A DNA stretch of 64,000 bases from RGIG3077 sp045541475 (GTDB taxonomy: Bacteria > Bacillota > Clostridia > Oscillospirales > Ruminococcaceae), in NCBI GenBank assembly GCA_045541475.1, contig JAZQJI010000027.1:1-64000 (forward strand), read 5' to 3'. Position 1 is the first letter of the stretch. Each line of letters starts with the position of its first letter. A program made the translations under genes and the position numbers. Positions 23,929-32,463 of this stretch are shown in pieces. The notes under the pieces are model-generated. The model did not search any database and had not been told where the DNA came from. It saw nothing but the letters and a program-made list of their open reading frames with translations.

Positions 23929-23960
23929 ACGGCAGATGATAAATATAATCATCTGCCGTT
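23928..23960 (+). terminator. Bidirectional terminator between sigF and the his-operon SDR gene
   Basis: AACGGCAGATGAT / ATCATCTGCCGTT stem (13 bp, 7-nt loop). ATTTATACTT follows on the plus strand and TATTTTAG on the minus strand. It sits in the 40-bp convergent gap. Confidence 0.8.
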
Positions 23961-23968
23961 ATTTATAC

Positions 23969-24694
23969 TTAAAATCCAAATCCTCCGCCAACACTCAAAA
24001 CTTGTCCGGTTATAAAGTCTGCTTTGTCAGAAGCAAGAAAACACACAGCGTTTGCAACATCTAAAGGGAAACCAAGGCGCGAAAGGGGCGTTTCGTCACA
24101 TAACTCGGTTTTGTCCTGCTCAGTGTATTGTGACATCATGTCTGTTTCAATAACTCCCGGCGAAACACAGTTTACTTTTATATTACTGGGTCCAACTTCT
24201 TTTGCAAGGGCTTTTGTAAAGCCGATTATTGCTGATTTTGTTACTGAATAATCCACTTCGCATGAAGCGCCGACTTCACCCCATATTGATGATATATTGA
24301 TAATGGAACCGCTTTTTTGTGAAATCATAAACGGTAAAACGCAACGTGTCATATTTAACGTGCCGAATAAATTTGTTCCATATAGGTCATTTGCATCATC
24401 ATCGCTAACAAGGTGAAATAACTGCGTAAGTGCAATACCTGCATTGTTAACCAGCAAATCAATGCGACCAAATTCGTTGTAAATATCATTAATAAGTCTA
24501 TTTACTTCATTTTTATCTGCAACATCACATTGATAAGCAAAACCATTAATTTCGGTTGCAATTGCAAGCGCTTTATTTATATTATTCTTGCAAATAAGAC
24601 AAACAGTATATCCGATTTTTGATAATTCACGCGCGGTACATTCACCAATACCTCTTGAACTGCCTGTAACTATTGCGATTTTATCATTTATCAT
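23969..24694 (-). CDS. Short-chain dehydrogenase, FabG/YmfI-like (candidate EF-P 5-aminopentanone reductase)
   Basis: 241 aa. Last gene of the his operon; its ATG overlaps the hisE stop (ATGA). Classical SDR: 'IAIVTGSSRGIGECTARELS', 'LLVNNAGIALTQLF', catalytic Ser in 'INISSIWGEVGASCEVDYSV' with YxxxK Tyr, 'GFTKALAKEVGPSNIKVNCV' and C-terminal 'ITGQVLSVGGGFGF'. The 'SSIWGxxGASCEVxYS' segment resembles clostridial proteins named EF-P 5-aminopentanone reductase (YmfI) rather than fatty-acid FabG. YmfF and YmfH, which accompany YmfI in B. subtilis, are in this window at 51-53.5 kb, while no fatty-acid genes are nearby. The YmfI assignment is inference from memory of the family; plain 3-oxoacyl-ACP reductase remains possible. 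Confidence 0.75.
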   Translation of the reverse strand: MINDKIAIVTGSSRGIGECTARELSKIGYTVCLICKNNINKALAIATEINGFAYQCDVADKNEVNRLINDIYNEFGRIDLLVNNAGIALTQLFHLVSDDDANDLYGTNLFGTLNMTRCVLPFMISQKSGSIINISSIWGEVGASCEVDYSVTKSAIIGFTKALAKEVGPSNIKVNCVSPGVIETDMMSQYTEQDKTELCDETPLSRLGFPLDVANAVCFLASDKADFITGQVLSVGGGFGF

Positions 24695-25029
24695 GTGTTT
24701 TTATCTACTACTTTAAACTCTTTAAGATTTCCGATTTTTTCATTTCTTTCTTCAAGTACTTTTTCTACATCGGACCAATCAAGTCCTTGATTTACAGCAA
24801 GAACCATTACATGATAAAGCAAATCGTTAATTTCGTTTTTTAGTTCATCATTATCATTGTTTTTAGCAGCAATAATTGTTTCTGAAGCTTCTTCGCCAAT
24901 CTTTTTACAAATTTTATCAACGCCTTGAGAATACAGATAGCAGGTATAGGATTTTTCCTGTGCTGTTCCATTATCGTAAGCAGCTTTTCGCGCCTTTAAA
25001 ACTTCAAATATTTCCTGATATAATGTCAT
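24691..25029 (-). CDS. hisE: Phosphoribosyl-ATP pyrophosphatase
   Basis: 112 aa; RBS AAAGGAG lies in the end of hisI. Second step of histidine synthesis: hydrolyses phosphoribosyl-ATP to phosphoribosyl-AMP. All-alpha MazG-like protein with 'SYTCYLYSQGVDKICKKIGE', 'EASETIIAAKN' and 'NEINDLLYHVMVLAVNQGLD', containing the metal-binding Glu/Asp residues. It is a separate protein from HisI, not the HisIE fusion. Overlaps the downstream SDR by 4 bp. Confidence 0.95.
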   Translation of the reverse strand: MTLYQEIFEVLKARKAAYDNGTAQEKSYTCYLYSQGVDKICKKIGEEASETIIAAKNNDNDELKNEINDLLYHVMVLAVNQGLDWSDVEKVLEERNEKIGNLKEFKVVDKNT

Positions 25030-25032
25030 GAT

Positions 25033-25374
25033 TTATTCTCCTTTGTATATATTCTTGTAAAAGCAGGAATAACTACCCGTGTGGCAAGCAACACCTGTTT
25101 GCTTGACGTTTACAAGTAAAGTGTCGTTATCACAATCAGCATAAATTGACATAACCTTTTGGATATGACCGCTTGTTGCGCCTTTGTTCCAATACTCCTG
25201 ACGTGAGCGGCTCCAAAACCATGTGTATCCGGTTTCAAGAGTCTTTCTTAGACTTTCTTTATTCATGTAAGCTAACATAAGAACGGTTTTAGTATCAACA
25301 TCAAAGCATATTGCGGGAATAAGCTCGCCCTTTTCAAAATAAATGTCCAGATTCATTGAATCAATTTTTTTCAT
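25033..25374 (-). CDS. hisI: Phosphoribosyl-AMP cyclohydrolase
   Basis: 113 aa; RBS AAGGAAG five bases before the ATG. Third step of histidine synthesis: opens the adenine ring of phosphoribosyl-AMP. Zinc and magnesium site residues are visible in 'YADCDNDTLLVNVKQTGVAC' followed by 'HTG', and the conserved 'TWFWSRSRQEYWNKGATSGH' is complete. It is separated from hisF by 83 bp that hold a hairpin, the largest gap in the operon. Confidence 0.96.
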   Translation of the reverse strand: MKKIDSMNLDIYFEKGELIPAICFDVDTKTVLMLAYMNKESLRKTLETGYTWFWSRSRQEYWNKGATSGHIQKVMSIYADCDNDTLLVNVKQTGVACHTGSYSCFYKNIYKGE

Positions 25375-25405
25375 AATATCTTCCTTTTATCAAAAACTAA
25401 TACTG

Positions 25406-25437
25406 ATAAATCTGCTTGGAACAGTATACAGATTTAT
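25406..25437 (-). other. Intercistronic hairpin between hisF and hisI
   Basis: Minus-strand ATAAATCTG / CAGATTTAT form a 9-bp stem with a 14-nt loop and no T-run directly after it. It may be an mRNA processing or stability element that separates the expression of hisI-E-SDR from the upstream genes. Confidence 0.4.
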
Positions 25438-25457
25438 GTACTTTATTCGTAATTAAA

Positions 25458-26213
25458 TTATCTGATTGCAATACCTTTTGCTTTGCAATCTTCTTTTACT
25501 TGCCCTACCGTCAGTTCACCAAAGTGGAACAATGAAGCCGCAAGTGCTGCTGAACAGTTGGTTTTTTGAAAAGCATCGGCAAAGTCTGAAAGTTTACCTG
25601 CACCACCGCTAGCAATTACGGGAATTTTTACAGCGTCGCAAACTGCGTTCAGCATTTCAATATCAAAACCGCCTCTAACGCCGTCGGTGTCAATTGAATT
25701 TAAACAAATTTCTCCTGCGCCGCGTCGTTCAACCTCTTTAACCCATTCAACCAAATCTCGATTCATATCGATGCGTCCGCCGTTTATGTAAACCGTAAAA
25801 CTACCGTTTGCGGTACGTTTTGCATCAATACCTACAACAACACACTGGCTACCGAATATATTTGCGGCATCGCTTATCAATTGCGGATTTTTTACCGCTG
25901 ATGAGTTGATTGATACTTTATCAGCGCCCGCACGCAGAACTTTTCTAAAATCATCAACTGTCGAAACGCCGCCGCCAACGCAAAGCGGTATAAAAACCTT
26001 TTTTGCTGTTTCTCTAACTACATCAAGAATAAGTCCGCGCCCTTCGTGTGAAGCAGTGATATCATAGAATACAAGTTCATCTGCGCCTTGTTTATTGTAA
26101 TTATAGGCACATTCGACAGGGTCGCCGATATCACGCACACCTTCAAAATTCACACCTTTAACTACCTTGCCGTTTCTTACATCAAGGCAGGGGATAATTC
26201 TTTTTGCAAGCAT
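25458..26213 (-). CDS. hisF: Imidazole glycerol phosphate synthase, cyclase subunit
   Basis: 251 aa; RBS GAGGTG. TIM-barrel subunit that uses ammonia from HisH to form imidazole glycerol phosphate and AICAR. Catalytic and phosphate-binding motifs: 'IIPCLDVRNGKVVKGVNFEG' (Asp at the N-terminal active site), 'IPLCVGGGV', 'DKVSINSSAV', 'VVVGIDAKR', 'SIDTDGVRGGFDIEM' (second catalytic Asp) and 'PVIASGGAGKLSDFADAF'. 28 bp separate it from hisA. Confidence 0.97.
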   Translation of the reverse strand: MLAKRIIPCLDVRNGKVVKGVNFEGVRDIGDPVECAYNYNKQGADELVFYDITASHEGRGLILDVVRETAKKVFIPLCVGGGVSTVDDFRKVLRAGADKVSINSSAVKNPQLISDAANIFGSQCVVVGIDAKRTANGSFTVYINGGRIDMNRDLVEWVKEVERRGAGEICLNSIDTDGVRGGFDIEMLNAVCDAVKIPVIASGGAGKLSDFADAFQKTNCSAALAASLFHFGELTVGQVKEDCKAKGIAIR

Positions 26214-26241
26214 TTATGTACACCTCAAATATTTTATATTA

Positions 26242-26964
26242 TTAGTCTTTAGCAATTTCCAATGCGGATTTCAAATCAAGTGTGCCGCTATATATGGATT
26301 TTCCGCAAATAACGCCGTAAAGCGAAAGCGCTTTACATGTTTTGATGTCTTCTATGTTGTGAACACCGCCGCTTGCTATTACTTCGGACTTTCCGTTAAG
26401 CGATTTATTTAACATTTCAAGTTGTTCAGCGTTAACACCGCTTAAAGTGCCGTCTTTCGAAATATCTGTAAATATAAAATACTTTACACCCAAATCGGAC
26501 ATTTTGTGTGCCAAATCTATATAATTTACGTTAGAATCTTCAAGCCAACCTTGCGTAGCGACCATTCCATTGCGCGCATCAATGCCAACAGCTATTTTGT
26601 TGCCAAAATTTTTAACGGCCATTTTTACAAGTTCAGGATCAGTAAGCGCAGCAGATCCGATAATAACTCTTTCTATGCCGTTTTGCAAGTAAAATTCAAC
26701 TGTATCAAGTGAGCGAATGCCGCCGCCTACTTCGATTTTTAAATTTGTATTTTTAGCACAATCAAAGAAAACTTCTGAGTTTACTCTTTTACCGTCTTTT
26801 GCACCGTCTAAGTCTACCATGTGCAGCCATTGAGCACCGGCATTTTCGAAACTTCTTGCAGTTTCAACGTGATTTTCAGCAACAGTGTGTACTGTTGCAA
26901 AATCACCTTTTACAAGTCTTACACATTTGCCGTCTTTAATATCAATTGCAGGAAGAATTATCAT
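26242..26964 (-). CDS. hisA: ProFAR isomerase (HisA)
   Basis: 240 aa. Isomerises the aminoaldose ProFAR to the aminoketose PRFAR. TIM barrel related to HisF: 'ILPAIDIKDGKCVRLVKGDF', 'VGGGIRSLDTVEFYL', 'RVIIGSAAL', 'AVGIDARNGMVATQGW', 'TDISKDGTLSGVN' (catalytic Asp) and 'VIASGGVHNIEDIKT'. The ATG overlaps the hisH stop as ATGA, so it is probably translationally coupled. Confidence 0.97.
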   Translation of the reverse strand: MIILPAIDIKDGKCVRLVKGDFATVHTVAENHVETARSFENAGAQWLHMVDLDGAKDGKRVNSEVFFDCAKNTNLKIEVGGGIRSLDTVEFYLQNGIERVIIGSAALTDPELVKMAVKNFGNKIAVGIDARNGMVATQGWLEDSNVNYIDLAHKMSDLGVKYFIFTDISKDGTLSGVNAEQLEMLNKSLNGKSEVIASGGVHNIEDIKTCKALSLYGVICGKSIYSGTLDLKSALEIAKD

Positions 26965-27575
26965 TGTTTTTCTCCTATAAGTTTTACAAAGTTTGTAAGG
27001 ATTTTTAAACCTATTTCACTGCTTTTTTCAGGATGGAACTGAGCGCCGTAAACAAAGTTTCCGTCAGATACAAGAGCAGGAACCTTTGAACCGTATTCAG
27101 AATATGCACAAATTACATCATCATTGCAATAAGCTTTGTATGAATGAACAAAGTAAACGTAAGCATCATCGCCAATTCCTTCAAGCAAGCTACAATCATT
27201 CTGGATCTCGAGCTTATTCCAACCCATGTGGGGAATTATCAAATCTTTTTCCAAAATAATATCAACATAACCTTTTAAAAGCGATAAGCCTTTACATTCA
27301 CCAAATTCAAAGCTTTTTTCAAAAAGCATCTGCATGCCAAGGCAAATACCAAGAAAAGGCTTGATTTTTGCTTGTTCTTTTAGTGTTGGTATCAATCCGC
27401 TTGAGTTGAGCTTTTCCATTGCAGATTTAAATGCACCGACACCGGGAAGTATTATTGCATCGGAGTTTTTAATTGTTTCGATATCATTTGTCAGGATATA
27501 TTCAGCATTTATTTGATGTAATGCATTTTCAATGCTGAATATATTTCCTGCACCATAATCAATTATAGCTATCAT
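26961..27575 (-). CDS. hisH: Imidazole glycerol phosphate synthase, glutaminase subunit
   Basis: 204 aa. Class I glutamine amidotransferase that channels ammonia to HisF. The nucleophile Cys is in 'FLGICLGMQMLFE' (about residue 80), and the His/Glu of the triad are in 'YGAQFHPEKSSEIG' near the C-terminus. 'IIDYGAGNIFSIENAL' is the family N-terminus. The start codon overlaps the hisB stop as TAATG. Confidence 0.97.
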   Translation of the reverse strand: MIAIIDYGAGNIFSIENALHQINAEYILTNDIETIKNSDAIILPGVGAFKSAMEKLNSSGLIPTLKEQAKIKPFLGICLGMQMLFEKSFEFGECKGLSLLKGYVDIILEKDLIIPHMGWNKLEIQNDCSLLEGIGDDAYVYFVHSYKAYCNDDVICAYSEYGSKVPALVSDGNFVYGAQFHPEKSSEIGLKILTNFVKLIGEKQ

Positions 27576-28156
27576 TATATTACACCCTTTGTAGAAAGCG
27601 TTTGTCCGTTTGTGTTTTGTGCAACAGCCGTTTTAAGTGCATGTGCGCAGGCTTTGAATATAGCTTCGGCCTTGTGATGATCGTTATTGCCGTATATAGT
27701 GCGAAGATGTAGAGTTATACCAGCATTAAAAGCAAAAGCTCTGAAAAACTCTTCAAATAGACATGTTTCAAAATCGCCGATTTTTTCGTTTTTGAAATCA
27801 CAATCAAATACCAAAAAAGGTCTGTTAGAAATATCAATAGCAGCAAATCCGAGAGCTTCATCCATGGGAATATATGCGCTTCCGTAGCGTGTTATTGAAC
27901 TTTTATCCTTTAGGGCTTGTGCAAAGCATTGACCCAAAACAATGCCAACATCTTCAGCAGTGTGGTGACCGTCTACATATAAATCACCGTCAGCTTTGAT
28001 TTTCATTGAAATGCCGCTGTGCATTGAAAGCGCAGTTAGCATATGGTCAAAAAATCCTATACCTGTCGATATTTCAGTATTCAATTCTGTATCAAGAGCG
28101 ATTTCAATGGAAATATCAGTTTCTTTTGTTGTGCGTGTTACGTTTGCAGCTCTCAT
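27575..28156 (-). CDS. hisB: Imidazoleglycerol-phosphate dehydratase
   Basis: 193 aa from the ATG at 28156, chosen because AGGAGG lies 9 nt upstream and the ATG overlaps the hisC stop (TAATG); earlier in-frame starts lie inside hisC. Dehydrates imidazole glycerol phosphate to imidazole acetol phosphate. Manganese-site motifs are 'FFDHMLTALSMHSG', 'DGHHTAEDVGIVLGQ' and 'NDHHKAEAIFKACAHALK'. Stand-alone dehydratase without the phosphatase domain of enteric HisB; a histidinol phosphatase was not found in the operon. Confidence 0.96.
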   Translation of the reverse strand: MRAANVTRTTKETDISIEIALDTELNTEISTGIGFFDHMLTALSMHSGISMKIKADGDLYVDGHHTAEDVGIVLGQCFAQALKDKSSITRYGSAYIPMDEALGFAAIDISNRPFLVFDCDFKNEKIGDFETCLFEEFFRAFAFNAGITLHLRTIYGNNDHHKAEAIFKACAHALKTAVAQNTNGQTLSTKGVI

Positions 28157-29241
28157 TAGCATGCGCCTCCTGCTGAATAAATTTCGTGGCATATTTCGTT
28201 TAAAGCAGTAATCAAAATATTGTTTTCTGTTTCTGTACCGCTACATATTCTTAGATATGTGCCAAAATTTCTTATTGCAATTGATTTTTTGCTGAGCTTG
28301 TCAAAAATCTCGTTGCAAAAATCGCTTTGAATAAATACAAAATTAGTACATGGCTTTTGCGGCGTTTTTAAAACAGTATTATTTGTTTCAATACAAATTT
28401 TGCAAATGCCTTGATAAAGTGCTTTTGTGTTTTCAATTATTTGTGCATTAGCAGTTTTTAACCAGTTTTGTTCTTCAAACAAAACTGTTCCAATAAGCTG
28501 AGAAATGCTATCGGTATTGTATGGTGATTTAGCTGCGCGTATAGCGTTTGTGATCGTTTTTCCCGCAATCGCAAACCCAAGTCTTATACCCGCTGCACCG
28601 ATAGCTTTAGAGCAGGTTTTAAGTATAATAAGATTGTCGAATTCTTCTACACAATTAAGTATGCTCTCGTTCCAAAAATCCATGTATGCTTCATCAACAA
28701 TTACAAGGCAGTTGACAGATTTGATGAGTTTTTTTACTTCATTGGCAGTAATTCCAAGCGAAGTTGGGTTGCATGGATTAGAAAAAATCATCGCTTTAAT
28801 CGATTTGTCGGCATTGCAAGCTGAAATGATTTTATCAACATTTATTGATAAATCGCCTTCTTTTTGTAAAACGACATTTTCTAATTCTGAAAGTTGTGCA
28901 TAAAATCGGTACATCGAAAAATCGTTGCTAAGGCTAAGTATTTTATCGCCTTTTTGTAAAAAGCAATTCTCGATAATGCTTATCAATTCGTCAGAACCAT
29001 TACCTGCCGTTACACAATCAGGGTTGATATTGTAATATTTTGCAAACGCTTCAACAACAGATTTTGCCATAGGATCAGGATAGCGATTAATATTAAGCTG
29101 TGTAATTCTATTGGTAATTTCCTTTTTGAGATCATCAGGCAGATTATAAGGTGATTCGTTGGCATCAAGTCTGATTTTGAAATTACCTTCAATCGGATCA
29201 TACGGAGAAAGCTTTATAAGCTTTTCGTTAAGTTGGTACAT
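28156..29241 (-). CDS. hisC: Histidinol-phosphate aminotransferase
   Basis: 361 aa. PLP-dependent, transfers the amino group from glutamate to imidazole acetol phosphate. 'RLDANESPYNLPDDL' at the N-terminus, 'TAGNGSDELISII', 'IFSNPCNPTSLGI', 'VIVDEAYMDF', the PLP lysine in 'LKTCSKAIGAAGIRLGFAIA' (about residue 210), and a C-terminal Arg in 'YLRICSGTETEN' for the phosphate. 14 bp after hisD; RBS TAGGAGC. Confidence 0.96.
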   Translation of the reverse strand: MYQLNEKLIKLSPYDPIEGNFKIRLDANESPYNLPDDLKKEITNRITQLNINRYPDPMAKSVVEAFAKYYNINPDCVTAGNGSDELISIIENCFLQKGDKILSLSNDFSMYRFYAQLSELENVVLQKEGDLSINVDKIISACNADKSIKAMIFSNPCNPTSLGITANEVKKLIKSVNCLVIVDEAYMDFWNESILNCVEEFDNLIILKTCSKAIGAAGIRLGFAIAGKTITNAIRAAKSPYNTDSISQLIGTVLFEEQNWLKTANAQIIENTKALYQGICKICIETNNTVLKTPQKPCTNFVFIQSDFCNEIFDKLSKKSIAIRNFGTYLRICSGTETENNILITALNEICHEIYSAGGAC

Positions 29242-29255
29242 AAATAGCTCCTAAA

Positions 29256-30545
29256 TCAGTTTTCAAATCGTATTCTTACAGAATTTGCGTGTGCACCCAG
29301 ACCTTCTTTTTCTGCCATAAGAATGATATCGTTTTTAGCGTTTTCTAAAGCTTCTCGTGTATAATAGATATAGCTTGAACGTTTTACAAAATCATAAACA
29401 GAAAGGGGAGAATAAAATCTTGCAGTGCCCGATGTAGGCAAAACATGGTTTGGCCCTGCGTAGTAATCGCCTAATGCTTCAGGTGCGTATTGACCAAGGA
29501 AAATAGAACCTGCGTTATCAAGACAACCTAGTAATTCGAGAGGATTTGCAGTTTGCACTTCAAGGTGTTCAGGAGCTATGTAGTTTGCGGTATCAATAGC
29601 TTGTTGCAAATCATTGCATACTATTACGGCACCAAAATCATCAATGCTCTTTCTCGCAATATCTTTTCTGGGAAGCTTTTCAAGTTGAATTTCAACCTCG
29701 TTAATTACATCATCTGCAAGCTTTTCATCAGTTGTAACTAAAATCGAGCTTGCAAGAATATCATGTTCTGCCTGTGAAAGCAAATCAGCCGCAACATATT
29801 TTGCGTTTGCTGTATCATCGCAAAGAACAAGTATTTCGCTTGGTCCTGCAATCATATCAATATCAACTGTACCATACAAAAGTTTTTTTGCGGTAGTTAC
29901 AAAAATATTGCCCGGGCCGACAATTTTGTCACATTTCGGTATTGTTTCAGTACCAAATGCAAGTGCGGCAACTGCTTGTGCACCGCCTGCAAGAAAAACT
30001 CTGTCTACACCGCAGATAGCTGCAGCTATGAGCATTTCTTTGTTAGGTGTGCCATCTTTCTGGGGAGGTGTTACCATAACGATTTCTTCTACTCCTGCGA
30101 TTTTTGCAGGTATTGCGTTCATTAAAACCGAAGAAAACAGAGGCGCTGTACCACCGGGAACATATAAACCTACGCGCTTTAAGCCTCTCAGTTTTTGTCC
30201 AAGAATAACACCGTTTGCTTTAGCATCAATGAAGCTTTGTTCTTTTTGTCTGTTGTGAAACTCTGCAATATTTTCTTGTGCATTCAAAACAGCGTTTACA
30301 AATTCTTCGTCTGCATTGGTAAGTGCATCGTTAATAACATCACGAGGCACTTCGAAATATTCAGGCAATTTTTTATCAAATTTTAAAGTGTATTTTTTTA
30401 AGGCTTCGTCACCGTTGTCTTTAACATCATCTATAATAGCACTTACAATTTCGGCAACCTCTTTATTAGCAGCAACGCCACGTTTTGACATGCTTTTAAT
30501 AAGCTCTGCTTCATTGGTTCCGTTTGCATAAATCTTTTTTAACAT
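29256..30545 (-). CDS. hisD: Histidinol dehydrogenase
   Basis: 429 aa. Zinc enzyme that oxidises histidinol to histidine in two NAD-dependent steps. Visible are 'LYVPGGTAPLFSSVLMNAIP', 'DMIAGPSEILVLCDDTANA', the zinc/catalytic 'LLSQAEHDILASSILVT', 'APEHLEVQTANP', 'GPNHVLPTSGTARFYSPLSV' and a C-terminal 'EGLGAHANSVRIR'. Full length. 18 bp after hisG. Confidence 0.97.
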   Translation of the reverse strand: MLKKIYANGTNEAELIKSMSKRGVAANKEVAEIVSAIIDDVKDNGDEALKKYTLKFDKKLPEYFEVPRDVINDALTNADEEFVNAVLNAQENIAEFHNRQKEQSFIDAKANGVILGQKLRGLKRVGLYVPGGTAPLFSSVLMNAIPAKIAGVEEIVMVTPPQKDGTPNKEMLIAAAICGVDRVFLAGGAQAVAALAFGTETIPKCDKIVGPGNIFVTTAKKLLYGTVDIDMIAGPSEILVLCDDTANAKYVAADLLSQAEHDILASSILVTTDEKLADDVINEVEIQLEKLPRKDIARKSIDDFGAVIVCNDLQQAIDTANYIAPEHLEVQTANPLELLGCLDNAGSIFLGQYAPEALGDYYAGPNHVLPTSGTARFYSPLSVYDFVKRSSYIYYTREALENAKNDIILMAEKEGLGAHANSVRIRFEN

Positions 30546-30563
30546 ATATATTATCTCCGTTTC

Positions 30564-31196
30564 TTACTTATCGAGCTGTGCTTCAACGCGCTCAACAAAG
30601 CTATCAATTTCATCTTTTCGCAGTTTCATACTTGCAGTATTTACAATCATTCTAGCTGAAATTGTGCATACATCTTCCTTCACTTCAAGACCGTTTTCTT
30701 TTAATGTTGATCCTGTTTCAACAATGTCAACAATTGCATCGGAAAGTTCCAAAAGTGGAGCAAGTTCAACTGAACCTTCAATTTTCACAATTCCGATATC
30801 CATGCCTTTTTTATCAAAAAAATGCTTTGTAACATTTGGGTACTTAGTAGCAATTACCTTCGTTTCGAAACCTTCATACAAATCGGTATCTTTTTTTGCA
30901 GCTAAAGCAAATTTGCACTTACCAAACCCCAAATCCAAAATTTCATAGAAAGTTCCGCCGTATTCAAGTATGGTATCCTTGCCAACAACACCAATATCGC
31001 AAACGCCATGTTCAACATAGGTTATAACATCGGCAGCTTTAGCAAGTACAATTTCTATATTCTCATTGCCAAGAGGAAGAATAAGCTTTCTTCCCTTTGA
31101 TTTTACGCTTTCACAGTCATATCCTGCTTGTTCTAAAAGGGCAACCGTATTCTTTTCAAGTCTTCCTTTTGTCAATGCAATTCTAAGTGCTCTCAT
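30564..31196 (-). CDS. hisG: ATP phosphoribosyltransferase, short catalytic subunit
   Basis: 210 aa from the ATG at 31196 (RBS CGGAGA; a TTG two codons earlier overlaps hisZ). Committed step: ATP + PRPP to phosphoribosyl-ATP. It is the short form, lacking the C-terminal ACT-like regulatory domain, so it needs HisZ, whose gene ends 2 bp upstream. Motifs are 'RIALTKGRLEKNTVALLEQA', 'VEHGVCDIGVVGKDTILE' and the PRPP loop 'DAIVDIVETGSTLKENGL'. The PRPP comes from prs in this window. Confidence 0.97.
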   Translation of the reverse strand: MRALRIALTKGRLEKNTVALLEQAGYDCESVKSKGRKLILPLGNENIEIVLAKAADVITYVEHGVCDIGVVGKDTILEYGGTFYEILDLGFGKCKFALAAKKDTDLYEGFETKVIATKYPNVTKHFFDKKGMDIGIVKIEGSVELAPLLELSDAIVDIVETGSTLKENGLEVKEDVCTISARMIVNTASMKLRKDEIDSFVERVEAQLDK

Positions 31197-31198
31197 TA

Positions 31199-32392
31199 TC
31201 AATTCTCCGATTTATTATCCGTAATTTTACCGGTAACGATTGTCATGTTTTTTATGTTTTTCTTTTGTGCAAGTTGTTTAGCTTGAGCAACATCATCTAA
31301 CAAAGCAAATTCAATCTTCTTACCGCTTTTTCTAAGTTCACCTGCAGTGTTAATTGCTGCCATTTCAAAGCCTTTTTCTACATAAATTAATGTATCGGAA
31401 GTTGGCATTTTAGGGCAGTTACTGCTTGAAGCAACAATTCTCACAAGCGAATCCATGTTAACTGCATAACCAATTGCAGGTGCGTCATAACCAAACTCAC
31501 TTAAAAGCTTATCATATCTTCCGCCAAAAAGTACGGCATCGCCAATTTGAGGAGCGTAGCCTTTAAATACAAGTCCGGTATAATAATCAAGTCTTGTAAC
31601 CATACCTAAATCAACGGTGAGTTTTCCGGGAAAGCGTATTGATGTAAGTGTGTTGTAAAGGTCTTTTAATTCATCAAGAACAGCAATAATTTCATCATTT
31701 GTATAAAGAGAAAGCGCTTTATCAAATACCTCTTGACCACCAAAAAGTCTTGGAAGTTCACGCAAAGTATCAGTGATATCATTCTGTTCAATTGTATCCA
31801 AAAGACTATTTAATGCAGGATAATTCTTTTGTTCAATAAAATTCCTGATTTTTTCTTTTCTTCTCTCATCAATATCAAGCTTTTTAATGAGCGCATTATA
31901 ATAACCTACGTTGCTGATTTCGAAGTTAAAACCATCTCTGCAAAAAGCACCGATAGTTTCCATGGCGTTAACTAATATTTCTAAATCAGCCATTTTTGAT
32001 TTTACACCTATCAGCTCTGCACCCATTTGTGAAATTCTGTTGCTTTTACCCGTATGTGAAGTGTTGTTAACAAATATATTTTGAATATAGAATAATCTCA
32101 AAGGTAGGGGAGCATCTTTGAGTCTTGTAGCAACTAATCTTGCAATGGGCATGGTCGAATCAGGTCGCAATACAAGTATTCTGCCTTTTTGGTCAAATAG
32201 CTTGTACAATGATTCCTGATTAAAATAATCAGGATTAAATACATCGTAAAACTCAATTTCAGGTGTCATTACCTCACGGTAACCTGTTTTCATGAGCATA
32301 AGTCTTATCGTATATTCAATATCACGGTGGAGGAAGCACTCATCAAAAACAACGTCTTTTGTGCCTTCCGGTGTTACAAGATTGTATTTCAT
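31199..32392 (-). CDS. hisZ: ATP phosphoribosyltransferase regulatory subunit
   Basis: 397 aa from the ATG at 32392 (AAAGGA upstream). Catalytically inactive paralogue of histidyl-tRNA synthetase that assembles with short HisG and mediates histidine feedback. Class II synthetase-like motifs are visible: motif 1 region 'YREVMTPEIEFYDVF', motif 2-like 'LRPDSTMPIARLVATRL', 'LTVDLGMVTRLDYYTGLVFK' and 'LFGGRYDKLLSEFG'. First gene of the his operon, directly behind a palindrome-overlaid promoter. Confidence 0.95.
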   Translation of the reverse strand: MKYNLVTPEGTKDVVFDECFLHRDIEYTIRLMLMKTGYREVMTPEIEFYDVFNPDYFNQESLYKLFDQKGRILVLRPDSTMPIARLVATRLKDAPLPLRLFYIQNIFVNNTSHTGKSNRISQMGAELIGVKSKMADLEILVNAMETIGAFCRDGFNFEISNVGYYNALIKKLDIDERRKEKIRNFIEQKNYPALNSLLDTIEQNDITDTLRELPRLFGGQEVFDKALSLYTNDEIIAVLDELKDLYNTLTSIRFPGKLTVDLGMVTRLDYYTGLVFKGYAPQIGDAVLFGGRYDKLLSEFGYDAPAIGYAVNMDSLVRIVASSSNCPKMPTSDTLIYVEKGFEMAAINTAGELRKSGKKIEFALLDDVAQAKQLAQKKNIKNMTIVTGKITDNKSEN

Positions 32393-32425
32393 AAATAATC
32401 CTTTCAATCACTTTATCGTGCTAAT

Positions 32426-32462
32426 GTGTTAATATGATACCATATTAACACGATGTTGTCAA
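32426..32462 (-). promoter_or_regulatory. his operon promoter with overlapping 26-bp palindromic operator
   Basis: Minus-strand TTGACA (32462-32457), 17-bp spacer, TATCAT (32439-32434). A perfect inverted repeat with 11-bp arms GTGTTAATATG / CATATTAACAC and 4 central bases (32426-32451) covers the -10 and most of the spacer. It sits in the gap after polC. A repressor bound here would block RNA polymerase. There is no T-box-like leader, because the leader between the -10 and hisZ is only about 40 nt. Confidence 0.8.
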
Positions 32463-32463
32463 G

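Noticed and set aside
32393..32433. T-box or histidine attenuator before hisZ
   Set aside because: The transcribed leader between the promoter and hisZ is only about 40 nt, too short for a T-box, and has no run of His codons.
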